DNA from: Monosporascus cannonballus
Lineage: Eukaryota > Ascomycota > Sordariomycetes > Xylariales
Direction: 5' to 3'
DNA length: 64,000 bases
Assembly (NCBI GenBank): GCA_004154925.1
Contig: QJNS01000289.1
Location: forward strand, 1 to 64,000
The translations under genes were made by a program, and so were the position numbers. This document shows positions 34,013-47,112 of this stretch, piece by piece. How positions within the stretch are numbered: position 1 is the stretch's first letter; each line of letters starts with the position of its first letter. The notes below the pieces were generated by a model. The model made no database searches. It worked only from the letters and a program-made list of their open reading frames with translations, and was not told where the DNA came from.

Positions 34013-37000
34013 ATGTTACAGGTTTCGAGGAGATCATACGTTTGTTGGCGGTGTACCCTTGGCAGATCAAGAATAGGTCGTGCCAATGTAAGACCAACGG
34101 CGGCTTGTTTAGCGACGAATGACCAGCTTCATGTGCCTTTGCGCAGAAGGGTACGTTCATCATAAACTCATACAAAGGTTCATTAGCCTTGTTCTAATAT
34201 CTATTGGCAGGGACTTGCGACAGTCCAGCATCTGGTATCACTGACATCGCAAAATGCTCGGGAGGGATCATTAGGTGCACGAGGAGAAGGGCCTCCGTCG
34301 AAGGAGGAGCCACTTTCGATCAGGGAACGCCTGCGCATTTGGGATGAAGAAAACCCGGATATAGCGCAGTCTATGCTTGCTGACTTTCCTCTTGAAGGTG
34401 AATTATCCAACAGTTTCACGAGGCCACAAAATGCTGCCATAGCACAATTTGAAGCGAGCACACCCCTATTCGGAGGTGACGAGCTTCAAGATCTGCGCTC
34501 GGATACTGCGCATTTGAGGCCTGGAGATTTAGTGGAATTAAGGTAAACTTCTTCGTTCTCTACCCTGCCCGACAGGATGTGTCTGACATGTTATGGCCAG
34601 TTCCGACGGGTCGAGACGTCCCGTGCTTGCCATCTGCCTTGGCCGCTTCAACGGCTATGAGCATTACTACACTAGCGGCGGGAAGTGGTTCTATGGGCTA
34701 GGAGTGCGGACGCTGTTCGTTGTTCGCAATTTTGCTTCGGTTGCCGAACTAGAGCCCATCATCGCCGAGTTACCGTCTACGGAGACTCCGTTAGAGAAGT
34801 TGAACGCCTTGCAAGATCTTGGCCATAGCCCAACCCGCTCTTCTGCAGCCAACCTCCTTGTGAGAATGTTGGAATTTGTGCAATCTTCCGAAGCGATCTA
34901 CCAGGCGAATGCGGGCACGCTAGATGCTTCTAGCGCCTTCATTGGGGACCCTGAAAAGCATCGGTATCTTACTCTATATGAGATTGCTGACCTTCTTCTC
35001 CCTGATCACCTTAAAGAAGATGGGAAATTCAACCAGTCTGCATTATATGCAGTGCACAGGGCTCTCCTGCAGGACGAGGTCTTCTTCAGACCTCTTAAGG
35101 AGACCGGCCACCGCAGATCGTACCTTTTTGAAGTTAGTCCGCTTTCAGAGGTCCGTATTGTGCAAAGGGTGGAAAACATGGTCCGCCTATACCTCGAGCA
35201 GCAGGATAAACCTGGTCACCACAATACGGAAATCCCGCCTCCTATGATTTCTTTCATCAAAGCCGCTAGGAAAGTCATTGACCAAAGCCGTAGACACCGA
35301 GCATGGACAGAAAGTGGTATCATTGGACCATCTACTGCCGAGGAACCACAGTTGCCAGAGTGGTCTGCTGCAGATGTCGAGATCTTGCAGTTCATAGAAC
35401 TTTGGGCCGGTTACCAGAAGTTCCCTAATTATTCCCGCTTCCAGTGCATAGGCTCCGCGATTCTACGAGCTGTCGACAGATATCAGGATGCCGAAACGCT
35501 TACCCCGTCGATGGGATGGACATTTCTCCAGGAGGTTCGTTGGATACCCCCTTGGGAGATCCCAGCGCGTTATCGTACTCGGTTCCCGGGCGTCGAAATT
35601 AAACGGGGCGGCGGGTACACCCGGCCAGTCCTTGGCATGCTTGATAGGCACATCAAGAAAGATATATTCGCCGACGCCCGCAAAGACTGGAATGGCGTAA
35701 CCGCCTACTGTATAGATGCGGAAACTACTATGGACATTGACGATGCGGTTTCGCTGGAAAGAACGTCCGTTCCTGGCCAGTATTGGATCCATGTGCACGT
35801 CGCAGACCCGGCATCTTCTATCGCTGCTGAAACACCCGTGGCTAAGTACGCTGAGCTTATACCGGAGACGATCTATCTGCCCGGCCACTTTGAACGCATG
35901 CTACCTAGCAACCTCAGCCAGGAAAGGTTTTCTCTTGCACCAAACCGACCATGTCTCACGTTTAGTGCCTTAGTGAATGATGACGGGATGACTATAGAAC
36001 ACCGGGTCACCCCTGGGCGCTTAACGGATATCGTGTACATGACTCCAGAGGATGTCGCTTCCGCTATTGGAGAGAAGAGGTCGGATCCAGTGGTCGTAGG
36101 CGATGCGTTGGCCATCGGCCATGTACCAGAAATCAAGGCTCCGCCTAGGAAGGTGACTCGCCCCGAAGACCTCAGTCAAGAGCAAAGAGCAGAACTCTCT
36201 AAACTTTCCGAGCTCGGGAAAGCCATCCAGGCTGAACGGCTGAATAGAGGGGCTACTCCGTTCTATCAGCCGCGTCCCGAGCCTCAAGCTTACTTTGACC
36301 GAGTAGCGCAAGAAAACAAGGACGGTTTCATCTTGACGCTTGGAGACCCTTCGATCCGCATCGCGTACTCTCAGCGCTATGGTACTGAGCTTGTTGAGCA
36401 TGCCATGCGACTCGCAGGCGAGGTCGCCGCCCGCTGGTGCCACGAACGCGGGATCCCAATTCCCTTTCGAACGCAGCCCAACGCAAACCAGAACGCTGAT
36501 CTTATCCAACAATACACTCGCGACGTCGTCTATCCCCTTCTAGCAGCTGGTATCCGCCCAGATGACAACCAGTGGCGACACCTGCAGGCACTCCTAGGCG
36601 GTGATGAGATATCCGCCACCGCCGGGCCTCACTTCACCCTCGGCACGGACATGTATACTAAAGCCACGTCCCCTCTGCGTCGTTTCTCCGATCTCATCGT
36701 GCACTGGCAAATCGAAGCAGCCATCCTCCACGAGCGCCGCCACGGCAAGTCACTCGTCGGAAATAAAGATGACAGCTTCTTGCCCTTTAGTCGCGAACGC
36801 CTCGACCGAATGCTCCCCATGCTGCGCGTGCGCGAGCGCCAGGTCCGCGCCCTCATCAGGGGCGACGGCGCCGATCAGTGGATCCTGCAGGCGCTCGTGC
36901 GGGCGTGGCGGTTCAACGAGGCCAAGATCCCCGAGGCCTTCAGGTTCAGCGGCGTCCACATAGCGGGGCGCCGGAGCATCATGGGGCGGCTGGACTGGTT

Positions 37001-37229
37001 CGACCGCCCCGCCGTCCTGCGGCCCGAGACGCTGAACGGCGTCGCCAAGATAGCCGACGTGCGCATCGGGGACGTCTTCAGGGTCAAGCTCAAGGACGTC
37101 AATGTCCACGCGAAGCAGATCGTCGTCGAGGCCCTCGAAGTGCTCGAGCGGGCGGGCGACGATGCGGCGGCGGCGATGACCTCACAGGTCAAGGAGACTC
37201 CGGCGGCGCATCAGCTCGAGGCTCCGTGA
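34013..37229 (+). CDS. cyt-4: mitochondrial 3'-5' exoribonuclease of RNase II family (CYT-4/Dss1)
   Basis: An RNB-domain exoribonuclease; the Neurospora CYT-4 and yeast Dss1 relatives degrade and process mitochondrial RNA. Three exons, 34013-34150, 34211-34542 and 34601-37229 (introns 60 and 58 bp), give 1,032 aa. The N-terminus MLQVSRRSYVCWRCTLG is Arg-rich and lacks acids, as in mitochondrial presequences. The catalytic Asp cluster lies in TMDIDDAVSLE (about residues 532-542), followed by YWIHVHVADPAS. The second RNB signature YTKATSPLRRFSDLIVHW is at about 842-859. The C-terminal region after about 940 would be the S1-like part. The tail is Ala-rich. It is convergent with the Reg1-like gene. 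An in-frame upstream ATG exists, but the chosen start gives the best targeting peptide. Confidence 0.93.
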
Positions 37230-38434
37230 TCCGGAGTGACGGGAGATCCGTGTGACGGGGCGGAGGTCGTGACGCCGGGAACTTAATATGTACGAGATGT
37301 AGGATACGTTGTTAAGAATTTGTACCCAGACTGCAACTCTCCTCGTACAGTGGAACTGCGGACGAGCCATGTAGTGTGTACCTACGACGCGAGAGACGAT
37401 CAAAAGAGCTGTAAGCAATGTTACTAAGATTTCCGAGACCACACACATCAGCTTAACTCAGGGGTGAGCAGGCACGCTAGGCCCCGGAGGAACTCAGATG
37501 GCATGCCAGCACGCGCCTGACCCCTCTCTCCCCTATCGTCAAGGACACAAATATGTGGCACTCTTCCCCACTCCGAACACCGCAGGAATGCCAGTTGCTG
37601 ATCCGAATCGAAGTCTCCCCTGCTTACGCGCAACCAGCCAGCACTGGAATGCGGAGAACGACGAGTCAGATAAGTCACGACCCGATCTACGTATGACAGG
37701 TCCGAAGCGCCCTGCAGCGCCAGCGCAATTATTAGTTTGTGGGTAATGTGTTCGGTTTGACGCCAGGACTGCCTAAAAGAAGAATGTCACAAATGCTCGC
37801 GCAGTGATCTATCTGCGTTAGGTAGCTTTACTTCAGCGACCGACGTACCATACTCGCTTAGCTCCCAAAGGCAGTTTCTCCCAATAACAGAATATCGGCG
37901 GGCGATATACATTGTGAAGACGAAGAAGCACTACAAAAACAACACCACTATAGGTTTCTTGCCGACAGTCGAATCAATAATGACAACGAGGGGTCTTGAG
38001 TCACACAGTATATGCGCCTGACAGCGTAGCCCCCGTCACCTTGCAATAACCCGTCCAAGACCAAACATAGAATTATGCCTATGAATCGGGCCCCTGACTT
38101 GAAACCCGTACGCGTGCCATTTTCCGTTACCGCCTTGCCTATGTTCCCTGTTCCATTTTAGGGTCTCGTCGGACCTAACCTTCCGATAAGTTGCCATCCC
38201 TTCCGGCAACTGATTTAAAACATTAAAATAGCAACCGATTCCGCTGGAACGCCAACGCAATGCAAGTACGTGATCGAATCGAGCTTGAAAAGCTGGCCAG
38301 AACAGACCGATAACGCCGTGCCGACAATGGTAGGATAGGCGACTCCTATGCACTACTCTGCGCTTGCAGGACCTTTGCCACTGTCATTAAAACCGACCCT
38401 TTTGTGGCCAGGCGAGAGACCAGTACTGACAAAA
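37230..38434. other. convergent spacer, no gene seen
   Basis: 1.2 kb between the 3' ends of cyt-4 and the Reg1-like gene. No open frame over about 105 codons is present and none has a recognisable domain. It probably holds two polyadenylation regions. Confidence 0.65.
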
Positions 38435-40244
38435 TCACCTCCAGCCGACATTCCAGATGACATGAACGATGTCGCGGGCAGTATTGACAGTGTCGACCAC
38501 GCGACCGACAAGACCTTGGTAAGGCTGAGCCTCCGCGACGTCAACCGGCATTAACATCCCAGATTCAGTTCGACGTAAACCCTCAGGTTGTGCCGCAGGA
38601 TTGCTCTGGGACGCCGACATCTGAGAGCTTGTCTGTCGGAACCGGGGTGAGTCGATGGGATTCGATACAAGGGTGGAGTTATCCATCTCCATAACCAGAA
38701 CGCCCTCATCATCCTCGTCGTAGTATAGCGACCCAGAGGGTCTCGAGGGCCGTAATGTTTCCTGAGATGGCGAAGGCGATAGTGCCGGGCCCCTGTGGAA
38801 GCTACTACTATGCTTCATTGCGCTCTCGGTCGGCTCTGGTGAATCCACGCGATATTTTAGCGTCGTCGATGGCAACATAGCGATGGTTTTGCTTTCTGCG
38901 TTAAGATTCGGTTGGGGTTTCTTCCGTACGACGGGCTTCTTGGTTGACCTTGTCGGTTTCATCATAACACCATCATCCGAATCGCTGTCATTGCCGTACA
39001 TCCACCGTGCGTGGTCCACCTCATCTTCGTCGTCGTCATCGTCTCCTTTGACGTCCACCGCAATGCATTGCTTAACCTGCTCGTCGAAATGTATATGTTT
39101 CCGCTCACTTGCAGGAGATTCCACACATGATGTCGAAGCTGACGATACATCAACCGTGTTTTCAGAGGACCGCCTCCGGGGAAAGAAAGGAAAGGCGACA
39201 TAATCAACTGTCGAGGCCCTGTGGAGGCTCGGACGGCCTCCCCTCATTTTTCTGTCCTTCTGTTGAGCCTGAATTGCTGCGGTTGCCTGCCTTAGCAAGG
39301 ACGACGACGATAAAGACCGCTGCAGCATGACCTCCGACATACTCCTCTTCTTGAGGATGGGTTTTTTATGGGCGAACGAACCATGTTTTGACAAGCCCGA
39401 ACTGTTCCTCCCCGTGCTGTTGCGAGATAGCCTAGAGTTATGCGTCTGTAGTGGCCCATATAACCACGTTACGTCGCAATCCTTGAGCCTAACTTTAGTT
39501 AGATAAACTGATATATTCGAAGCTGAGAGATAGGAAGATATACCAGTTCAGGGTCTCGGGTGAGACGGTTCCCAGGTTGTACTTGGCCTTCATCCATGTC
39601 CGCCATGACGCATTCTCTAACCGTGGACCGTTGCTGTATTCCCCTCTCTTTGACACGATATATCGCCACGAGGCCCAAATATCTTCCTCTCTCCAATTAT
39701 GTGACAGATAATCGACGTGCTGAGTGGGTTGCTGCTTAACGGCAGTGTCATCCTCGGCGTGCTCGATGAGCTCAGGCGATTCCGGATGTGATGTTGCCAC
39801 CGACACATCTTCGGAGGGCGAGACAGTATAAGAATTGCTGGTGCTCGAGCTTAGGGGAGGTTCAAGGTCCTCCAACGGACCAAAATAGGATCTGTCATGT
39901 ATCCCCGATACAACAACGTGATCTCCGGACTTGGAATGGACGTCATCTTCGCATTGGCTGTCGAATGAAAGGTTCGTAACGGGCGTGGACGAGTAAGACT
40001 GATCAACTGAGTCGGCATGAACAGTGGGAGGGGACGGTGGTGTGGAGCATGGACTCGACTCGGGAACAAAGTGGAAGGGCTCATGGTACGCATCGTGATA
40101 TATATCGTCTAGTCGTGAGTTGGAAGCTGAGGCATGAAAATTCATCGACTGCTCTGAGTTAAATTTGGACTGTGAATGTGAGCGCCGCAATCCTGGTGAC
40201 GAGGAGAAAGGGCCATTATCTTCGGCAGAGAGTACTACCGCCAT
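38435..40244 (-). CDS. Reg1-like PP1 regulatory subunit (DUF1752)
   Basis: A relative of yeast Reg1, the subunit that directs protein phosphatase 1 (Glc7) to Snf1 in glucose repression. Two exons, 40244-39544 and 39488-38435 (55-bp intron), give 584 aa. The DUF1752 core spans the splice: DYLSHNWREEDIWASWRYI, then WMKAKYNLGTVSPETLNWLK. It is followed by PILKKRSMSEVML (about residues 277-289). The PP1-docking RVxF-type motif is KHIHFDEQV (about 364-372), the counterpart of the RHIHF site in Reg1. An acidic patch DDDDDEDEVDHARWMYG follows. The C-terminus VDTVNTARDIVHVIWNVGW is a conserved end of the family. The rest is Ser/Pro-rich and likely disordered and phosphorylated. A role in carbon catabolite control is inferred from family. 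Confidence 0.9.
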
Positions 40245-43200
40245 GGTGATCGTTCTGTAGTGGCGTGCGCGATGCGGTGGAATATAGCGTGCGATCCAAA
40301 CTACACAGCGCCCTGGCTGATCCTGATCCTCCGACTACGGGTGACTCCTAGAGAGGCCCTGACATCGACCGTCATGGGAACTCTTCTCCTAGCAGTCCGA
40401 TAAAAATGTCGTGACTTTCGTCCACTTGCTACCAAGGCTAGAAATCCCTGTGGTGTTGCGCCCTCGAGGAATATCCTTGCTTCTTTTGTTTATTTGTTCC
40501 GGAACCACTTCAGTATGCTTGGGTATGCCAGTGCCAGGGACAGAAGCAGAGCTACAAATGTGCTTCGCCTATGAGGGAGTGGAAACCGTATGGAGTCCCA
40601 TCACTCAGAGTTAGATGTGTGGCGACGAATTCGCAACTTTAATTCATTGTGCGTGTGCGAGGATGTGGATGCGTGTGCTTCTGTGGTGTGGTGCTGTTGC
40701 ATATGTACGTGTGATGTGAAAGGTCTCTGACAGATGAAGAGACAAACCCAAGGATACGCAGGATGTGGATGTAGAGATGTGTTATCGATGGATGAATGTA
40801 TGAATATATGGATGAATGAACACTGAATCAACAAGTTGGATATGTATGTACCGATGTGGTGTGGTACCTGGAGGAGGTTGTAAAGAATAAGTCAAGTTGG
40901 GTAGGTCGGTATTGGATGGATTTGGCAACCTGAATAGTTCACGGCAAAATTACTACATGTGTGGTGCGGGGGGGGGACATAAAGGGCAGCACGTAGGGTA
41001 CGTGTACAGGTACGAATTTGATGCGTCCTGGTAGATCAGAGTTGATGCTGCAAGGCTTGCAAGGATTCTGCATAAGACGGCGAGAGAGGGGCCAGCATGG
41101 GCTAGCTGCAGGGCAAATGGACGGTTCGAGGCGCACAGGCAGGCCAGCCTAAGTACCGTACTTAGTCCGCCTAGTAAGAGCTAAGAGAATCTACCAGCTA
41201 CTCAAGTGGTACTGGTGCAGGTGTTACGGTTGGTATTTTATATATTGTCCTTGCATTGCTGTAAAGTTGAGGAGCCTGTGAGTTTAATGTTATTATGTCT
41301 TGACTGCAAACGGGGCACCTCATAAAGATACTTCTACATTAATGCGTGGAGTATAGCGACCTACTCGTATAATTACTATGAATATATAGTGAATGCAGGG
41401 GGCGAATACGACGTTGAGGGTCGCTGAAAAGAAGATGGCAATGAGAATATCAATCCCTTAGACTATAAATGCAGGGGTTGAAGGCATAGATACCTTGGAA
41501 GCGTCAGAATGCCTCTTCATGCTGTGGTTTAGGTGCATGCGTACTGCACAACTGACCCATGCCCTGAATAACTGAAAGCTCCAAGCCTGACTTGCATGAG
41601 TAGCAACTGCACATGGCTAGTTAACGTGCCTATTTAGCTTGATTGCAACTGATACTAATGTATGTTTATGCAGTACCTCCGAATCTCCAAGGGAAGCGCA
41701 GGAACATGCAGAATCCAACAGGGTGCTCTGTAAAAAAGGATGGGCAACGCATGAGCATCTTTACATCTCTAACTCCTAGGAGCTTTGAACGCTCGCAAAA
41801 GGGGTCCGTAACCTTGTTCGGACCCGATGCACTGGCTGCTATGACAACTGACTGTAAATCAATCGACTCACTGATTCATGAATCATTGCTTTACCTATAG
41901 GTCAGAGCCAGTTAATGATTGGAACGGGCGGCATAAAGATATGAAGCTCTTGGCAATGTTAATTAATTAATGCTGGTGTCACAAGTGGGGACAACCAGAT
42001 ACCTGGACACCCAAAAAAATTGTTACAATACTTAGTACGCCTCATCGACACAATTTGATGATAATTGATTGGAAAATGAGGTAACGCAAATCCGGGGCAT
42101 GGAATGCGAGCAAACCTGCAAACACGTACACTGCGTGCAATCGCATCTGAGATAGATATGCACTTTACGCCTTCTCCCCAGATCCAAGTTCGAATTATAA
42201 CTGCGGAAATTTACTTCGTATAGTAGGTATGGTTTATCAAAGACGTACATACATAATGCATGAATGTGGCATGCGCTTGGTTTATTCTAGTAATTGGCCC
42301 TAGACAAACCCAAAGCTATCCATGTTCAGAACTCGAAGAGGCAGTCTGGAGAACTCTTTGACCCGGCTGAATCGTCCGGTCCAGGCCGGTTATGTATTGC
42401 GCAACTCTATTTTTGTAATTTTTTACAGCATTGTGGCCGGCCCAACCCTGCTCTCAGTTGGTTTCTGTATTCCTTGAATGCGAAAGTCCAGAATACAGTC
42501 CCAGATTTCGCGGATCCTCAAATCCAGACCCTCTCGAGAGCCGGGATGTTTGGTGGATTTTATGGGGCCATGAGGCCACAGCTTCCGGAATGGCCTCTTA
42601 AAATCATCTCCAGGCTCTGGCCCATTAGCCACTTAGGTAATAGAGGTTGATACATACAATATGGTCTATAAGATGTGAATATTGTGGGTAATGCAGTTAT
42701 GAAAACAGTGTCTATTATGTCCAACTACCACCAACCTTCGGGATTCTCAGGAGGCATGGCTTCCAACCACATGTAGGCGCTTATTTCTCTAGGTACTTCG
42801 ACTACGGTTGACAACTCCCCTCTGCCCTTGATAAAGAGACTGCACTTCGTAACCGGAACCTTTTTAGCCGCATCTTAGTGATATGCAGAAGCAGGCCGTG
42901 TACTAGAATACTACTTAACCGACCCTTTCCTCTCGAGCTAACGCGCCTCACTTCGGGGAGTTTTCCACGATTATCTTTCACTCCGCGCTAGGATCGATCA
43001 TGCTTCTATCCCGAGATTCGCCGGTAGTATACCACACGATCTCTTCTAGAAGGGCAGGCTAGTTATCTTATTAGGGCCATTCACTTTAGCTCAATCCGAG
43101 CAGGGGTTCCTGAAGCAACGTTTGAATGCTTCCGGATGGCGGGGCCGAGGCCCTCCTTAAGGCTTATCCTATACCACAGTAGGCAGTCATGGCGTTTCAT

Positions 43201-46200
43201 TTCTGTGTTGCACCGATTACGATGTAAAAGGAAGTCCAATTAAAAACGTACATCTCATATCGATCGAAGCGGCCGGTTTGGCTTGAACTTATAGCAACTT
43301 TGGAAGCGGGCTTATCAACATATTCCGTTCGCCTACCTACTTAGCACCTATCAGCACCATACTGTAGCAGTGAGCGCAAGGTATAAACTCGCTTTCAAAT
43401 CCGAATAGCGTGGATTGCCAAGTGCCGAACTCCTAGAGTTATTGATTGCTACATACCAAGCCCAACTCCTATATCCCGGTTATACGTTCCCTTTGGTTGT
43501 GCCTCAGGCTAGCCTAGGTCTTTGATATTCTGAGTAACCCCTGGGCCGTTTCTTTCGGACTCGAGGCCTAGAAAAGCTAGCTTTGGTGAAAAAATTCACC
43601 TGGACCTATACCCCAAAATATCCAGACGATGAAACCAGAAAGCATGGCCGAAGGAAGTAACCGAGGCGGGGAAAGCATCGTACTCCAAACTTATCGGGTC
43701 TGACAACAAATACTCTTACGCAAGCCGGCACTCGACTGGCTCTTGCCAGTTCTACGTGCATATAGAGCTATATGGCGGCAGACTTACTGTTCTCGGGGCA
43801 CCCTTGCCAAGTCACTAGGCTCATGGTACCACGGAGAATGTTGGTCAAGCTGCTGTAGGTGGCCGCTTCCCTGGAGCCATCGACATCAAAAGAAACCCGT
43901 GTGTCGTCTCCACTCGAGAGGCTTTGACTCCCTCTTCGCGAATCCATGTTCGTGAACCGTCGCCTGCTCCTACCACGGAGTAATACGAACCGCAGCAGTT
44001 ACAATGGGAATCTGAAGGCAACTCCCCTGAATGATTAGCTAAAAACGTGATGAACGGCTCCTCCCATCTCGTCGAGGACCCTCCTTCCCGCAGTGCCGAG
44101 CTCCGACCCGCATGCCTGGTTTGGCATAGAAGGAGATCTCCGTGCCATCTCCTATGTGATAATGTGATCGACGTATTGAGAGATGACGTGTGAGACGGCG
44201 GTGGATGCCGCTCTGCGAAAGCTGTGTTCAAGCTATGCATCTACTGACTGTGCATAGCTGTCCAGGTATAGGACCGAAGACGCCGTCGCTTCGAATTGTT
44301 CGTCATCCAACCGCAAAAAGTACCGATCCTGGCTCCCGCCGCTCAGCGGTTAACGGTAACCTTACGTCAAGAATCCTCATACTGAGATTGTTTGATAAGG
44401 GGGACCGGCCTTGAATTAAATAGGGTACGGGAAGATGCACGTCCCGATGGGTAACCTATGTACGAACAGAACCACCGAAGCAGGGATCCGGCTGAACTTT
44501 CTGCGGTTCGATGCAAGCAAGGTATATGTTGCAGCAGTGGCCCACAACTTGAAGGGGGACATGCTGCATGGATGTACATAGTAGGATCAAGCTACCTTAT
44601 CGCCCAGTTTATGTTACGTACATCACAGCAAATACCATCCGCAGTGCCTTGTTACAGCTCCCGAGAATACATCCCATAGCACGCATATGGGTCTTTGCTG
44701 GTTACCTGGGAACGTCATATAGGCTCGCCGGACCCTACTTGGACCTGTCCGACCGAGATGGCCTCCTTACGCTAGGACCAGGTTGGCTAGATGAACAAGC
44801 GAAGCATAAGAGACAAACTCAGGGCACCCGCTTTGACTTGCGCCGCCTCCGAAGAAAGTTCCCGTCCGGATCGTCCGGATCAAATCAACGGCGTACGCTA
44901 GATACCGAGATATGATGTCGGCCCAGTGACTGATAGAGCGGAAGACGACAAGATTGGGATGAAGAACCCACTATTTTGAGTTTCACAACGGGTGCAACCG
45001 GGGCCAGGGGAGGAGGACTGCCGGATGCAGACGCAGGACCATTGCTTCATCCGCTCGCAACCTGCTCTCATGTCAGTGTCACAGAAGAAGAAAGAGAAAC
45101 CCTAATAACGGCAGACCGAGCTGGCCAAGCGGCACAACACTTTTCTATCAAGTACAGTAGGTAAGGGAGTCAACCAAGTAGTCTACTGTGGCTTCACACC
45201 TGTTATTGGGTTCCAGGATCTCTCACCAGTTCCCGCCGAGGCCGGCTGCCCCGGCATAGCCGCCGCGGGGCATGGGAAAGCGCCCCCATTGAGATTGTAT
45301 AGTCCGTGCGTGATAATGAAGATGGTATGACCTCAGAAGTAAATACTCTACAATCCTCAAGTGGCAGTAGATAGGTGGTTGAGAGCGCCTTCCCGAGTTC
45401 CCCATTGGATGTTTGGAGCCATCTGTGATACGTTACCATGAATGAGCCTTCATGTCGTCGGCCTTGCGGATGTGCGTAGCCAGCGTTTCACGGCTACCTA
45501 ATATAGTTGTTACGCTTCGGCTACCAACCTATCACCGACAGATGCATCTTGCAGCAGAGTTTATCTGCTTTTTTTTGTTAGCCACAGAAGCGCGGGATAC
45601 TGTGTTTTCCCAGTCGGCCCGGCCGCACACCGAAGGGTAGAGTAGGTATGTAGTAGCACCTCGCTGTCCGGATATGTTAGGCTCCTCTGCGTTTCCCCCG
45701 GCCGCCTCGATGCTCTACTCGTGCAGTTGACAAGAACACTATCGCTACACAGTATCGTGCGACGATGCAGACGTGGCGTCATGGCCGCGTCACAGGGCTC
45801 CGTGCCACATCTTCTCGGAATTGAAGGGTAGGCGCCGCAGGCTTTATCACCAAGGATATTCTACCCATCTATATAAACAAAGGCTGAAGAGGAAGAGAGA
45901 AGGGAAAACGTCTTGTACTTGGCAGCCCATCCCCGTTCTCGCTCAAAGCTGCAGTAACTGCACATGCTGTGTGGCCCGATCGCCTGCATACAGCCCTCAC
46001 AAGGGTTGCCATGGCATAGCTGCATAGAACTAGATTTCCTTCATGCAGTTGGGCTCGATGCTCACATAATCGTTATCGATTCCATCTGGGTAATCTTCCC
46101 CTCAATAGGCGAGCACTGGCCGGCCAACATCACGACGGCAGAATTCACCCGAGGAGTCGATTGAGACTGTTTACTCAATATCAAGCAATTTGGATGTAAT

Positions 46201-47112
46201 AGCTACCCGTCTTGGGTTGGGCAAGTATGATTCGGCACCGGAACACCCAATCTCCAAAGGTCGCCGGAGTCCCTTATCGGTCGCGCAACCCTCTCGGTGG
46301 GAACGTTAATATACTCGGCATGGAACTAATGCTGCGAGGTCGCACGCCGGCGGTTTTCCGTCAAAGCGGACGTATACGAAACGTTCGTCAACCACAAGGC
46401 CGCATCAGACCAGCGCGCCGCAAATCCCTCTGCACTGCGATCGAGTCCGTTTACGAAAAAAGAGACATATCATAGTGAGGCTCCATCAGCGCCGTTGCAC
46501 TGCTTTGGTGCCACAACCTGCATGAGCGTTTTCGGGTTACCGCCCTCCCTCCCTGGCTGCAAGATCATTGCACATCTAGGTGGCTACAACATGTCGAGCA
46601 ACATGTCGAGCAACGCTCTCCGAGTGGCTGTCTTAAACGTGTCGTGTTCAGTGTCACGTCTCGCTTCTTAATTCCTGCATAATCCGTGGGCAATGATTGG
46701 ATGGATTGAATCAGTCGAACTGCTCATAGATCCCCGTGTTTGTGCCTCGTGTGTCAACAAGGCTATTCTTGATCAGCATACTTGTCCTGCAGCGCATCTG
46801 CAAGTCCTGGGTTGGTGCACTCCACCAAGCTACCACACCCATGTTCGCCATGTCCGAACTGAGTAATCCGAGGCCACAGCTAGCAAGTCTTGAATGCAGA
46901 GTGGACGTGTCCAGCAAAACCCGGGCGGTGTGCTTATCTTCCATGCATTCCACATCTTCCATCTTGGCCGTCGAGCGCATCGCTGAGATCTGGTAAACAT
47001 TCCGGGCCCTTGGCGCCCAAACAACAAAGGACAATGGACCTGGCTATCAGCTTCCCTGTATGCGATAGATCGGGTTTCTGACGTGTGCGCAATGGTTCGA
47101 CGATCGCAGCGG
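40245..47112. other. gene desert (6.9 kb), no supported gene
   Basis: The left 1 kb is the 5' region of the Reg1-like gene, with TG-rich microsatellite-like sequence near 40650-40850. Elsewhere there are only frames up to about 130 codons with poor composition and no splice partners. Small structures are an exact ggtgaa-aaaa-ttcacc hairpin near 43585 and a duplicated acatgtcgagca unit near 46590. No transposase, reverse transcriptase, tRNA or rRNA could be recognised. Confidence 0.55.

Noticed and set aside
45115..45180. TGGCCAAGCGG, resembling a tRNA A-box
   Set aside because: No GGTTCGANNCC B-box at the right distance and no cloverleaf pairing.
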